DNA of 64,000 nucleotides from Streptomyces shenzhenensis (GTDB lineage Bacteria > Actinomycetota > Actinomycetes > Streptomycetales > Streptomycetaceae): the NCBI RefSeq assembly GCF_003688995.1, contig NZ_PENI01000020.1, forward strand, positions 1-64,000. The letters run 5' to 3'. Of this stretch, positions 54,577-63,767 are shown piece by piece. The translations under genes and the position numbers were made by a program. The notes below the pieces were generated by a model. The model did not search any database, was not told where the DNA came from, and was given only the letters and a program-made list of their open reading frames with translations. Within the stretch, counting starts at the first letter, position 1. Every line of letters begins with the position of its first letter.

Positions 54577-56160
54577 ATGCTGCTCAACCCCCGCACCCGG
54601 CCGCGCCGGGCCGCCCGGCGCCGGAAGGGCGCCCTCCTGGCCGCCGCCGTCTCCGTGTGCCTCCTGTCCGCGAGCGCCCCCGCCGCCCCGCTGGGCGTCG
54701 GCGACCGGCTCTTCCCGTACCTCGGCAACCCCGGATACGACGTGGCGTCGTACGACGTCGACCTCACCTATCCCGGCAGCAACGACAAACCCCTCAAGGC
54801 CGTCACCACCATCAACGCCTGGACCACGACCGCACTGGACCGGCTCAACCTCGACTTCGCGCACGGCACTGTCAAGTCCGTGGAGGTCGACGGGAGGCCG
54901 GCCGGTTTCGCCAGGGCCGGCGACGACCTTGTCATCACCCCGGACCGGCCGCTGCCCCAGGGCAGTTGGCTGCGGATCACCGTCCGGCACACCAGTGACC
55001 CGATGCCCGCCAAGGACCGGGACGGCGGCTGGGTGCGCACCAAGGACGGCCTCGCCATGGCCAACCAGGCCGACGCCGCGCACCTGGTGTTCCCGTGCAA
55101 CGACCACCCGTCCGACAAGGCGATGTTCACCTTCCGGATCACCGCCCCGAACGACTACACAGCCGTCGCCAACGGACTGTCGACCGGCGTGGACCGGGTC
55201 GGCCCCTCCACCACCTGGACGTACCGCACCCAGCACCCCATGGCCACCGAGCTCGCCCAGGTCTCCATCGGCCGCTCCACCGTGCTGCGCCGCACCGGAC
55301 CGCACGGACTGCCGGTCCGCGACGTCGTGCCGACCGCCGACCGCAAGGCCCTCGAACCCTGGCTGGCGAAGACCCCCGACCAGATCGCCTGGATGGAGGG
55401 CAAGGTCGGGCCCTACCCCTTCGAGACATACGGCGTGCTCATGGCCCAGGCCGCCACCGGCTTCGAACTCGAGACGCAGACCCTCTCCCTCTTCGAGAAG
55501 GAACTGTTCACCGAGCCCGCCTACCCCAAGTGGTACGTCGAGTCGGTCATGGTGCACGAGCTGTCGCACCAGTGGTTCGGCAACAGCGTCAGCCCGCGCA
55601 CCTGGTCCGACCTGTGGCTCAACGAAGGCCACGCCACCTGGTACGAGGCCCTCTACGCGGAGGAGAAGGCCGACCGGCCCATGGTCGACCGGATCAAGGC
55701 CGCCTACGAGGCCTCCGACCGCTGGCGCGCCTCCGGCGGTCCGCCCGCCGCCCCCAAGCCCCCGAACCGGGGCCAGAAGATCGGGATCTTCCGGCCGAAC
55801 GTCTACGACGGCGCCGTGCTGGTCCTCTACGCCCTGCGCCAGGAGATCGGGCAGTCCGCCTTCGAGCGGCTGGAGCGGGCCTGGGTGCAGACGCACCGGG
55901 ACGCCACCGCGACCACGGCCGACTTCGAACGCCTCGCCGCGGCCGTCGCCGGACGCGACCTGGGCGGATTCTTCAAGGGCTGGCTGTACGGCGAGAAGAC
56001 CCCGCCGATGCCCGGACACTCGGACTGGAAGTCCGCGCCGCCCGAGGAGAAGGCCGGGAAATCCCCCGCGAAGGGCGTCCAGGGATCGTCCGCGAAGGAG
56101 CCTGCGGCATCGTCCGCGAAGGAGGGCGCCGCGCCGCCGGCGCACGGGGCCGTGGGCTAA
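54577..56160 (+). CDS. Secreted M1-family metallopeptidase
   Basis: 527 residues. A signal peptide (RRRKGALLAAAVSVCLLSASAPAA) directs export. The M1 zinc site is intact: His327-Glu328-x2-His331 in VMVHELSHQWFG and Glu350 in WLNEGHATWYE, with the exact 18-residue spacing. The aminopeptidase exopeptidase motif GAMEN is replaced by GFELET, as in short secreted M1 proteins of this genus, so the exact specificity is open. The C-terminal ~40 residues are an Ser/Ala/Lys/Gly-rich tail with tandem SSAKE. A family-typical HEAT-like C-terminal domain is missing. Confidence 0.92.
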   Translation: MLLNPRTRPRRAARRRKGALLAAAVSVCLLSASAPAAPLGVGDRLFPYLGNPGYDVASYDVDLTYPGSNDKPLKAVTTINAWTTTALDRLNLDFAHGTVKSVEVDGRPAGFARAGDDLVITPDRPLPQGSWLRITVRHTSDPMPAKDRDGGWVRTKDGLAMANQADAAHLVFPCNDHPSDKAMFTFRITAPNDYTAVANGLSTGVDRVGPSTTWTYRTQHPMATELAQVSIGRSTVLRRTGPHGLPVRDVVPTADRKALEPWLAKTPDQIAWMEGKVGPYPFETYGVLMAQAATGFELETQTLSLFEKELFTEPAYPKWYVESVMVHELSHQWFGNSVSPRTWSDLWLNEGHATWYEALYAEEKADRPMVDRIKAAYEASDRWRASGGPPAAPKPPNRGQKIGIFRPNVYDGAVLVLYALRQEIGQSAFERLERAWVQTHRDATATTADFERLAAAVAGRDLGGFFKGWLYGEKTPPMPGHSDWKSAPPEEKAGKSPAKGVQGSSAKEPAASSAKEGAAPPAHGAVG

Positions 56161-56306
56161 GGCCCGGAATAAGCCGGTGACGAGACGGGCCGTGCCGTGC
56201 GACCATCGTCAGGTCGGCGCGGCACGGAACTCGGGAATCTCCCGCCGTCCTCGTGCGTTCTCCATATTGACCGCCGTAACGGAATCCCTTCCGACGTAAG
56301 GACCCA

Positions 56307-57800
56307 ATGACCTCCTCTTCTTCCCCTTCCCAGGACACCAAGCGCCTTGCGCACGACTACCCCGAAGGTCTTCGGGCCGATGCCCTGATGGAAGAGGACG
56401 TCGCCTGGAGCCACGAGATCGACGGAGAGCGGGACGGCGACCAGTTCGACCGCTCCGAGCGCGCGGCACTGCGCCGCGTGATCGGCCTCTCCACCGAGCT
56501 CGAGGACGTCACCGAGGTCGAGTACCGACAGCTCCGCCTGGAGCGGGTCGTGCTCGTCGGGGTGTGGACGTCCGGGACCGTGCAGGACGCCGACAACTCC
56601 CTCGCCGAGCTGGCCGCCCTCGCGGAGACCGCGGGCGCGCTCGTGCTCGACGGGGTGGTCCAGCGCCGCGACAAGCCCGACGCGGCCACCTACATCGGCT
56701 CCGGCAAGGCCGAGGAACTGCGCGACATCGTCCTCGAAACGGGCGCGGACACCGTCATCTGCGACGGTGAGCTCAGCCCGGGCCAGCTGATCCACCTCGA
56801 GGACGTCGTCAAGGTCAAGGTCATCGACCGTACGGCCCTGATCCTCGACATCTTCGCCCAGCACGCCAAGTCCCGAGAGGGCAAGGCGCAGGTCGCGCTC
56901 GCGCAGATGCAGTACATGCTGCCCAGGCTCCGCGGCTGGGGTCAGTCGCTGTCCCGCCAGATGGGCGGCGGCAAGGGCGGCGGCCTGGCCACCCGTGGCC
57001 CCGGTGAGACCAAGATCGAGACGGACCGGCGGCGGATCCGCGAGAAGATGGCGAAGATGCGCCGGGAGATCGCGGAGATGAAGACCGGCCGCGAGATCAA
57101 GCGCCAGGAGCGCAGGCGGAACAAGGTGCCGTCCGTCGCCATCGCGGGCTACACCAACGCCGGCAAGTCCTCCCTGCTCAACCGCCTCACGGGCGCGGGC
57201 GTCCTGGTCGAGAACGCGCTGTTCGCGACCCTGGACCCGACCGTCCGCCGGGCCGAGACCCCGGGCGGCCGGGTGTACACGCTCGCCGACACGGTCGGCT
57301 TTGTCCGGCACCTGCCGCACCACCTGGTCGAGGCGTTCCGCTCCACCATGGAGGAGGTCGGCGACTCCGACCTGATCCTGCACGTGGTGGACGGCTCGCA
57401 CCCGATCCCGGAGGAGCAGCTGGCCGCCGTGCGCGAGGTGATCAGGGACGTCGGCGCCACCGACGTGCCCGAGATCGTCGTGATCAACAAGGCGGACGCG
57501 GCCGACCCGCTGGTGCTCCAGCGGCTGCTGCGCGTCGAGAAGCGGTCCATCGCCGTCTCGGCCCGCACCGGCCGGGGCATCGACGAACTGCTCGCGCTCA
57601 TCGACAACGAGCTGCCCAGGCCGTCCGTCGAGATCGAGGCCCTGGTGCCGTACACGCACGGCAAGCTGGTCGCCCGCGCCCACACCGAGGGCGAGGTGAT
57701 CTCCGAGGAGCACACCGCGGAGGGCACGCTGCTCAAGGTGCGGGTGCACGAGGAACTGGCGGCCGACCTCGCGCCGTACGTTCCCGCGTCGCTCGCCTGA
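56307..57800 (+). CDS. hflX: GTPase HflX
   Basis: 497 residues. The N-terminal HflX domain (RVVLVGVWTSGT, DAATYIGSGKAEELRD) is followed by a helical linker (TKIETDRRRIREKMAKMRREIAEM) and the GTPase: G1 GYTNAGKSS (about 281-289), DTVGFVRHLPHHLVEAF with the conserved G3, and NKAD. It splits stalled or heat-damaged 70S ribosomes. GACGTAAGGA before the ATG is the ribosome binding site. The N terminus has a short Ser/Pro-rich extension. A perfect bidirectional terminator follows. Confidence 0.96.
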   Translation: MTSSSSPSQDTKRLAHDYPEGLRADALMEEDVAWSHEIDGERDGDQFDRSERAALRRVIGLSTELEDVTEVEYRQLRLERVVLVGVWTSGTVQDADNSLAELAALAETAGALVLDGVVQRRDKPDAATYIGSGKAEELRDIVLETGADTVICDGELSPGQLIHLEDVVKVKVIDRTALILDIFAQHAKSREGKAQVALAQMQYMLPRLRGWGQSLSRQMGGGKGGGLATRGPGETKIETDRRRIREKMAKMRREIAEMKTGREIKRQERRRNKVPSVAIAGYTNAGKSSLLNRLTGAGVLVENALFATLDPTVRRAETPGGRVYTLADTVGFVRHLPHHLVEAFRSTMEEVGDSDLILHVVDGSHPIPEEQLAAVREVIRDVGATDVPEIVVINKADAADPLVLQRLLRVEKRSIAVSARTGRGIDELLALIDNELPRPSVEIEALVPYTHGKLVARAHTEGEVISEEHTAEGTLLKVRVHEELAADLAPYVPASLA

Positions 57801-57812
57801 GCCACCGCGACA

Positions 57813-57860
57813 CAGTCCGAAGGCCCGCCCCGCCGACCGCGGGAGCGGGCCTTCGGACTG
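57813..57860. terminator. Bidirectional terminator after hflX
   Basis: Arms CAGTCCGAAGGCCCGC and GCGGGCCTTCGGACTG, 16 bp perfect, around a GC-rich loop of 16 bases. They lie between the convergent hflX and protease genes (57979 is the protease end). Confidence 0.88.
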
Positions 57861-57978
57861 CCGGGGCCACCCGACAGCGTCGCCTCGGACTTGCCGGGAA
57901 CCTTGTACTGCGGTAGCAGCCCCGCTCTGCCCGGCGTGCGCACAGCGACCGGCCGTCCGCGACTGTGCCCGCCGTCCG

Positions 57979-59202
57979 CTACTGCCCGGCGAACTTCTCG
58001 CTGACCGCGCTGTACACACCCTCGGCCACGTCACCCAGTCGCGGACCGGCCAGCCAACCCGACCTCACCGGACCGATGGACGTGTTGGACACCAGCGTCG
58101 GCTTGCCGTCGGAACCGGTCTCCACCCAGCCGCCGCCGGACGAACCACCCGTCATCGTGCAGCCGATGCGGTACATCGTCGGGTCCGACGTGCTGAGCGA
58201 CAGCCGCCCCGGCTTGTCCTGGCACTGGTACAGCGACTGACCGTCGAACGGCGCCGCCGCCGGGTACCCGGTCGCCATGATGCTCGCCACCTTCGGCACC
58301 GCCGGGGCGTCGAAGTCCACCGGGAGCGCCGAACCGACCGTCTCCTCCAGCGACTTGCCGCTGCCGCCCTCCTCGGGCGTCACATGGATCACGGCGAAGT
58401 CGTACGAGGCACCGTCCCCGCCCGTCTCACCGCCCTGCTCGATCCACTGCTGAGAGGTCTGCGCCCAGTCGCCCCACCAGATCCCGTACGGAGCGATCTG
58501 CTCCTTGGTGGCGCTCTGCAACTCCTCGTTCGTCATGCCCGTGTCGTTGTACGACGGCACGAACGCGATGTTGCGGTACCAGCCGCCCTTCTTACCGGCA
58601 TGCACACAGTGGCCTGCGGTCCACACCATGTTGGACTTGCCGGGGTGCGCCGGGTCCTGCACCACCGTCGCCGAGCAGACCATCGTGCCCTCGGGGGCGT
58701 CGAAGAACACCTTGCCGGCGGTGCCGGCATGGGTGCGGTACGGCGGCTGCACCGCCTGTGCCTGCACCGGCGCCGGCGTCGGGTCGGTCACACCCTGGTC
58801 ATCGGAGAGGTCGTTGTCGTCCACGCCCCGGTCCGGGTCGTCGGCATCCCGCATGCGGTCCGGGTCCCACAGGCCCTTGATGATCGGGTTGATGAATTCG
58901 TTCGCCTCACGCAGCCAGTCGTCCTTGTTCCAGTTCTTCCACGCGCCGTTCTTCCACTGGTCGAGATCGATCCCGTGCTCCTTGAGCCTTTCCTTGATGT
59001 CCTCCGGGATCTTGATCTTTCCGTCGTCGGCGGCAGCGGAGGCGCCGGCCTGGCCGCCCGCAGTGTCGTCGCCGTCGCTGGTGCACGCCGTGGCGGTGAG
59101 CGCCAGCGCCGAGACGAGGGCGACGGCCGCCAGCACGGGGGAGGTTCTGCGGCCCGCACTCCTCCCGCGGCGAACGGTGAAGGACGGCCGTATGGATCGC
59201 AT
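57979..59202 (-). CDS. Secreted trypsin-like serine protease (lipoprotein)
   Basis: 407 residues. A signal peptide with lipobox LTATAC (Cys40) marks a lipoprotein, and an RRGR..RR cluster precedes it. The chymotrypsin-fold triad is His198 (TAGHCV), Asp268 (YDFAVIHV) and Ser355 (TGGSSGGGW). The N-terminal linker (about 41-150) is Asp/Lys-rich with WKNGAWKNWNKDDW repeats. It is a conserved Streptomyces cell-surface or released peptidase with unknown target. GGGGGAG lies 9 bases before the ATG. It is convergent to hflX across a strong terminator and divergent from the siderophore genes. Confidence 0.92.
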   Translation of the reverse strand: MRSIRPSFTVRRGRSAGRRTSPVLAAVALVSALALTATACTSDGDDTAGGQAGASAAADDGKIKIPEDIKERLKEHGIDLDQWKNGAWKNWNKDDWLREANEFINPIIKGLWDPDRMRDADDPDRGVDDNDLSDDQGVTDPTPAPVQAQAVQPPYRTHAGTAGKVFFDAPEGTMVCSATVVQDPAHPGKSNMVWTAGHCVHAGKKGGWYRNIAFVPSYNDTGMTNEELQSATKEQIAPYGIWWGDWAQTSQQWIEQGGETGGDGASYDFAVIHVTPEEGGSGKSLEETVGSALPVDFDAPAVPKVASIMATGYPAAAPFDGQSLYQCQDKPGRLSLSTSDPTMYRIGCTMTGGSSGGGWVETGSDGKPTLVSNTSIGPVRSGWLAGPRLGDVAEGVYSAVSEKFAGQ

Positions 59203-59707
59203 GGTCTTGACTCCCCCTGCTGGTAAGGAAACTCGGTGCTGCGACCGTGATGTCCGGTGGAACTCATGGGGAGTTCACGCAGGTCTCACGGCTCTCTGGG
59301 AACGGCACCACACACTATGCGCTCGCTGTGGGGGACTTCCGACGGAACAGCAACAGTTGCGTCACGGCAAGGATCTTGAGGCAACCCGTAACCCGGTGGG
59401 CGGTCCGGTGTTGTAGCCGTGAGGGGCCTGCGGCCCGTGCCCGGTCCCGCGGATCAACTCGCCCCTGGACAGCGGGAGGACTCGGAGCCGTGGCCGCGAC
59501 CGATTCGGTGACCGATCCGAAGGCCGATTCGGTGACCGATCCGAGGACCGGGGAGCCGTCCGGGGGAGTGCACACCGCTCACGAATGTGACCTGGCCGCC
59601 CTCGTCAGGGACGTCGCCCGAGCCGCCACCGGACGCCACACCGGTCGGACGCGGCGGACCACGACGCCGACTCGACTCGGCACCGTCCCGTCAGCCAGGC
59701 AAGCCCG
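59203..59707. other. 505-base gap with 24-bp direct repeat and possible small frame
   Basis: No confident gene. The 20-base sequence CGATTCGGTGACCGATCCGA occurs at 59501 and 59525, a 24-base period equal to eight codons. A frame from GTG 59490 to 59738 (82 codons, GGAGG upstream, DSVTDP repeats) is possible but resembles nothing I recognise. No iron-box sequence of the DmdR/IdeR type (TTAGGTTAG-like) is visible. Confidence 0.5.
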
Positions 59708-61858
59708 ATGGACCGCCGTACCTTCGCCCCCTCCATGAACCGTCACCCTCGCGCCCTCATGAACCGCCTTCCCTCGCTGTCTCGCCATCGTCCCGACTCC
59801 TCGGCGCATGAGTCCGAGCAATGCCGAAGGCCATCGAACACCTGCTCCGCACCCTCCCTAGGAACAGTCTTGAATGCCAGCGCCACCCCCAACGGCCGTT
59901 CCCGTGCTCCTGACACCACCTCCCACGGCACACACGCCCCGCTCTCGCCGACGGCCGAGCGGGTACCCGAGCAGAAACCCCGGATCCCGGAAGCGGACCG
60001 TCCGTGGGGCGTGTCCGACGACCCTCTGGAACACCCCGACCCCTCCACGGCCGCCCAGAGCGCGGCCGTGGAGAACCTGCTTCGCTGCTGGGTCCGCGAG
60101 ATGAACCTCGCAGCGCCCGACACCGGCCCCGACCTCGGCCCAGATGCCGGCACCGGCACCCGCTCCCGTACCCTCCGCATCCCGCTGCCCCACAGCGGCA
60201 CGGCCCTGACCGCACCCGTCCGCTACTGGTCCCCGACCGGCTGGCACCGATTCGGCCGCCCGCGCCTCGCCGACGTCCCCGAGGACGCCCCACCGGTCGA
60301 CGCCGTGACCCTCGCGGCGCTGATCACCAGGGAGACGCTCGGCCGTACCGGCACCCCCGCCGGTCCGGACGCCGCAGCGACCCCCGATGGCAGAGACCTG
60401 GCCGCACGAGTGGCCGACTCGCTCCACCGCACCGCCCTCTTCATCAGAGACCGGCGCACCCACCCCGCCGACGGACCCGACCGGTTCCTCAGCGCCGAAC
60501 AGGCACTCCTGCTCGGACACCCGCTGCATCCGACCCCGAAGAGCCGCGAGGGCCTGTCCGAAGCGGAAGCCCGTCCCTACTCACCGGAGTTGCGCGGCTC
60601 CTTCCCCTTGCACTGGATGGCCGTATCGCCTTCCCTGCTCGCTACCGATTCGGCCTGGACCGAGCGTGGACGCCCTGTCCGGGCGGCGCACCTCACGGCA
60701 CTGCTCGCCGGCCCCGGGCTGGCCCTGCCCGACGGGTTCGCCGCCCTGCCCCTGCACCCCTGGCAGTCGCGCGAGATCCGGCACCGACACGACATCGCTG
60801 CCCTCCTCGACGCGGGACTGCTCAGAGAACTCGGTCCCTTCGGTTCCCCGTGGCACCCCACCTCCTCCGTACGTACCGTCCATCAAACCGGTGCTCCCGC
60901 GATGCTCAAGCTGTCCCTGGGCCTCCGGATCACCAACTCGCGCCGGGAGAACCTCCGTAAGGAACTCCACCGCGGCGTCGAGGTGCACCGCCTGCTGCGC
61001 TCCGGCCTGTCGCGGCAGTGGCAGGCCGTGCACCCGGGCTTCGACATCGTCCGCGACCCCGCCTGGCTGGCCGTCGACGACCCGGACGGCCTGCCCGTCC
61101 GGGGACTCGATGTGGTGCTCCGGCACAACCCCTTCGCACCCGCCGACGACGTCTCCTGCCTCGCCGGTCTCGTCGCGCCTCGGCCCATGGCCGTGCCCGC
61201 CGCCCACGGGCATCTCGCGGGCGCGACGGCCCGGCCCTTCCAGTCCCGCCTCGCCCAAGTCGTCACGCGCCTCGCCGAGCGGACCGGTCGTCCCCTTGGA
61301 ACGGTCGCCACGGAGTGGTTCCTGCGCTACTTGGAGCAGGTCGTGCGTCCCGTGCTGTGGCTGGACAGCGAGGCGGGGATCGCCCTGGAGGCGCACCAGC
61401 AGAACACGCTGCTCGTGCTGGACGACGACGGTTGGCCTGCGGGCGGCCGCTACCGGGACAATCAGGGCTACTACTTCCGCGAGTCCCGGCGAGCCGAACT
61501 CGACGCACGACTGCCCGGCATCGGCGAGCACAGCGACACGTTCGTCTCCGACGAGGTCACCGACGAACGGTTCGCCTACTACCTCGCCATCAACAACGTG
61601 CTCGGCCTGATCGGTGCGTTCGGCTCGCAGCGCCTCGCCGACGAGTGTCTGCTGCTGGCCGCGTTCCGCCGTTTCCTCGCCGGCATCGCCGCGGGCCCCA
61701 CGCCGCTGCGGACCTCCCTGCCCGCCCGCATGCTCGACTCACCTGTCCTGCGCTGCAAGGCCAACCTGCTGACCAGGTTGCACGGCCTCGACGAACTCGT
61801 CGGCCCGGTCGACACCCAGTCCGTCTACGTAACCATCGCCAACCCCCTTCATTCCTGA
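59708..61858 (+). CDS. IucA/IucC-family NRPS-independent siderophore synthetase
   Basis: Up to 716 residues. The IucA/IucC core starts near residue 120 (VENLLRCWVREMNLAAP). ATP/substrate motifs are intact: GHPLHPTPKSREGL, AMLKLSLGLRITNSRRE, HQQNTLLVLDDDG and the C-terminal FhuF-like reductase region (KANLLTRLHGLDELV). It would condense a citrate- or dicarboxylate-derived acid with an N-hydroxylated amine in an ATP-dependent step. The first ~110 residues from the earliest ATG are Ser/Arg/Thr-rich and unlike the family, so the true start is probably downstream. An acyltransferase follows, but no amine hydroxylase or decarboxylase is present. Confidence 0.9.
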   Translation: MDRRTFAPSMNRHPRALMNRLPSLSRHRPDSSAHESEQCRRPSNTCSAPSLGTVLNASATPNGRSRAPDTTSHGTHAPLSPTAERVPEQKPRIPEADRPWGVSDDPLEHPDPSTAAQSAAVENLLRCWVREMNLAAPDTGPDLGPDAGTGTRSRTLRIPLPHSGTALTAPVRYWSPTGWHRFGRPRLADVPEDAPPVDAVTLAALITRETLGRTGTPAGPDAAATPDGRDLAARVADSLHRTALFIRDRRTHPADGPDRFLSAEQALLLGHPLHPTPKSREGLSEAEARPYSPELRGSFPLHWMAVSPSLLATDSAWTERGRPVRAAHLTALLAGPGLALPDGFAALPLHPWQSREIRHRHDIAALLDAGLLRELGPFGSPWHPTSSVRTVHQTGAPAMLKLSLGLRITNSRRENLRKELHRGVEVHRLLRSGLSRQWQAVHPGFDIVRDPAWLAVDDPDGLPVRGLDVVLRHNPFAPADDVSCLAGLVAPRPMAVPAAHGHLAGATARPFQSRLAQVVTRLAERTGRPLGTVATEWFLRYLEQVVRPVLWLDSEAGIALEAHQQNTLLVLDDDGWPAGGRYRDNQGYYFRESRRAELDARLPGIGEHSDTFVSDEVTDERFAYYLAINNVLGLIGAFGSQRLADECLLLAAFRRFLAGIAAGPTPLRTSLPARMLDSPVLRCKANLLTRLHGLDELVGPVDTQSVYVTIANPLHS

Positions 61859-61920
61859 ACCGAACAATTCATTCACCCTTCGAGGAACGTAGCCACCTCG
61901 GACTCTGACAGGAGCGCGCC

Positions 61921-62919
61921 ATGTCCCCTGCCGACGCGAGCACCGACACCGGACCCGTGCCCGTTCACCCCGGTTCCTCCGGCCCCGGAGGGGACAGCGA
62001 GGAAACGCTGGACCTGCGCCTTCCCGCCGAACTCATCGCCCTCATCGCCGGGGAACCGAGGGACACCGATGACTCAGCCGGTGCCGGTCCGCTTGCAACG
62101 GGGGACGAGCGGGGGCTGTCTCCGACGGGGGTCGGCCCAGGCTTTGCGGCGGATGCCGGTCGGCGCTCGGCGCTTGACACCGGCTCTTCGTTCGCCGCGC
62201 AGGCCGACTTGCCGTCCGCGGTGCAGGCCGGACCGCCCTCCGCGGGGGAAGCCGGCTCGCTCTTCGAGACCGTTGCCCACTCGTCCGCTGAGACCGACGC
62301 GCGATCGTTCTCCGCGGCGGATGCCGCCCTGTTCTCCGCCGCGGACGACGACCTGCTCGACCATGTCGCCGGCTGGGGCCCGACCGGCACATCCGTGGGC
62401 CTGTTCCAGTTGGTCCCCGTCCGCCTCGATCACGATCTCCCGCTCATCAGCCGCTGGATGAACGACCCCGCGGTCGCCGCGTTCTGGGATCTGGCCGGTT
62501 CCCAGGACAGGACCGAGGAGCATCTGTGTGCCCAGCTCACCGGCGACGGGCGGAGCGTGCCGTGCCTCGGCACGCTGGACGGCACCCCCATGAGCTACTG
62601 GGAGATCTATCGGGCGGATCTGGACCCACTGGCCCGCCACTATCCGGCCCGCCCGCACGACACCGGGATCCATCTCCTCATCGGCGGCGTCGCCGACCGG
62701 GGGCGGGGTCTGGGGTCCGCCCTCCTCAGAGCAGTGGCCGAGCTGATCCTGAGCCGACGTCCCGCCTGCGCCCGAGTCATCGCCGAGCCCGACCTCCGCA
62801 ATACGCCGTCCATGGCCGCCTTCCTTTCCGCGGGCTTCCGGCTCGCCGCCGAGGTCGACCTGCCCGCCAAGCGGGCCGGCCTCATGATCCGGGACCGGTC
62901 ACTGCGTGATGTGTTGTAG
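61921..62919 (+). CDS. IucB/RhbD-like N-acyltransferase (GNAT fold) with low-complexity N terminus
   Basis: 332 residues. The C-terminal ~180 residues are the siderophore acyltransferase type (LVPVRLDHDLPLISRWMNDP, SYWEIYRADLDPLARHYPA, GRGLGSALLRAVAELIL), which N-acylates a hydroxylated amine. The first ~145 residues are Ala/Ser/Asp-rich low complexity with loose repeats (SAADAALFSAADDDLL) and may be a degenerate linker. AGGAG lies 7 bases before the ATG, and the gene is 62 bases after the synthetase, so it is in the same operon. In S. coelicolor the synthetase-acyltransferase pair is part of a small siderophore cluster that also has an aminotransferase; that gene is not seen here. Confidence 0.85.
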   Translation: MSPADASTDTGPVPVHPGSSGPGGDSEETLDLRLPAELIALIAGEPRDTDDSAGAGPLATGDERGLSPTGVGPGFAADAGRRSALDTGSSFAAQADLPSAVQAGPPSAGEAGSLFETVAHSSAETDARSFSAADAALFSAADDDLLDHVAGWGPTGTSVGLFQLVPVRLDHDLPLISRWMNDPAVAAFWDLAGSQDRTEEHLCAQLTGDGRSVPCLGTLDGTPMSYWEIYRADLDPLARHYPARPHDTGIHLLIGGVADRGRGLGSALLRAVAELILSRRPACARVIAEPDLRNTPSMAAFLSAGFRLAAEVDLPAKRAGLMIRDRSLRDVL

Positions 62920-63390
62920 CGCTCGGTGACGATCCGTTCACATGTAGTACGAACCTCGGACCGCTCCGGTTCCCGGTCGCCGGAAACGGAGTCGAGCAAG
63001 GCGGCCGGGTCGTTCTCCATCGCGGCAACCGGGTCGCGGGCCGCTTCGTGCTCCGCCGTGAGTCAAGCGATCCGGAGACGGGAGGGCGCGCGCTGCCCGG
63101 CACAGGCCGCGATCTCCATCCACCTGCCGGAACAGCCCGCCGGACTCGCTCGCCCGGTCCGATCGCGCAGTTCGCGCCGTGAGGCTGGCGGGTGCCGTTC
63201 CAAATGGCCGGGGCCCTCGCCCTGGCCGGGCTGTGGCCGTGCTCCTCGCTCACCGAAAGTCCCCGGTTCCTGGCCATCGAGGACCGCGCTCGTGCCGCTT
63301 GTCGACGTCGTCCGGCACCACTGGCGGCTGATGCTCCTGACCGCCGGAGCGCTCGCGGTGGGGTACCTCGGATGCCACCGGATTTCGTGT

Positions 63391-63516
63391 GGTCGAGGCC
63401 TTGCCGGGCCTTGGTCCTGTGCTGCCCAGGCCCTGCCCGGCCTCGGTCCCATGCGGTCGAGGTCTGCCGGGCCTCGGCCCCGTGCCGCCCAGGCCCTTGC
63501 GAGGCCTTGCCCCGCC
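63391..63516. repeat. Two-copy 62-64-bp imperfect tandem repeat
   Basis: Unit 1 begins GGTCGAGGCCTTGCCGGGCC and unit 2 GGTCGAGGTCTGCCGGGCCT. Both continue through GCCCAGGCCC and end near GCGAGGCC/GGCCTCGG. They are about 80% alike, with a few one-base indels. They are not part of a recognised gene. Confidence 0.6.
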
Positions 63517-63735
63517 ACCCCGTCCTGAGACCGGCCCCACCCGTACCCCGCCCCGCTCCACGTCCGACGCCGCCGAGGAGTCTCCACCGTGATCCGCCCC
63601 GACCCTCACCGGTCCCGTCGATCGGACGGCCCCCGCGCCCGCGGCAGCCGTGAAGTCCCGTCCACCGGCCCGTCACTTGGCCCGGCCACCGGCCCACGCC
63701 TGGGCCCACCCCTCCACTCCGGCTTGACCGCCCGT

Positions 63736-63758
63736 TTGTCAGTGCCGGGCCGTAGGGT
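63736..63758 (+). promoter_or_regulatory. PafBC/RecA-NDp-type promoter of dinG
   Basis: TTGTCAGTG, 8 bases (CCGGGCCG), then TAGGGT: a perfect match to TTGTCRGTG-N8-TANNNT. It ends 9 bases before the dinG ATG, so the transcript is leaderless or nearly so. Confidence 0.88.
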
Positions 63759-63767
63759 GGTCGGGCT

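Larger units (their letters stand above)
62920..63767. other. 848-base gene-poor gap before dinG, with 62-64-bp tandem repeats
   Basis: No intact gene. Plus-strand segments around 63290-63390 read as a possible membrane-protein remnant (HHWRLMLLTAGALAVGYLG), but without a usable start and soon lost. Two diverged copies of a GC-rich unit starting GGTCGAGG(C/T)... lie at 63391-63454 and 63455-63516. The dinG promoter occupies the last 35 bases. Confidence 0.5.

Noticed and set aside
59490..59738. 82-codon frame upstream of the siderophore synthetase
   Set aside because: It has a ribosome binding site but repeat-derived composition (DSVTDP twice), no family resemblance and overlaps the synthetase frame. 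Kept as a note only.
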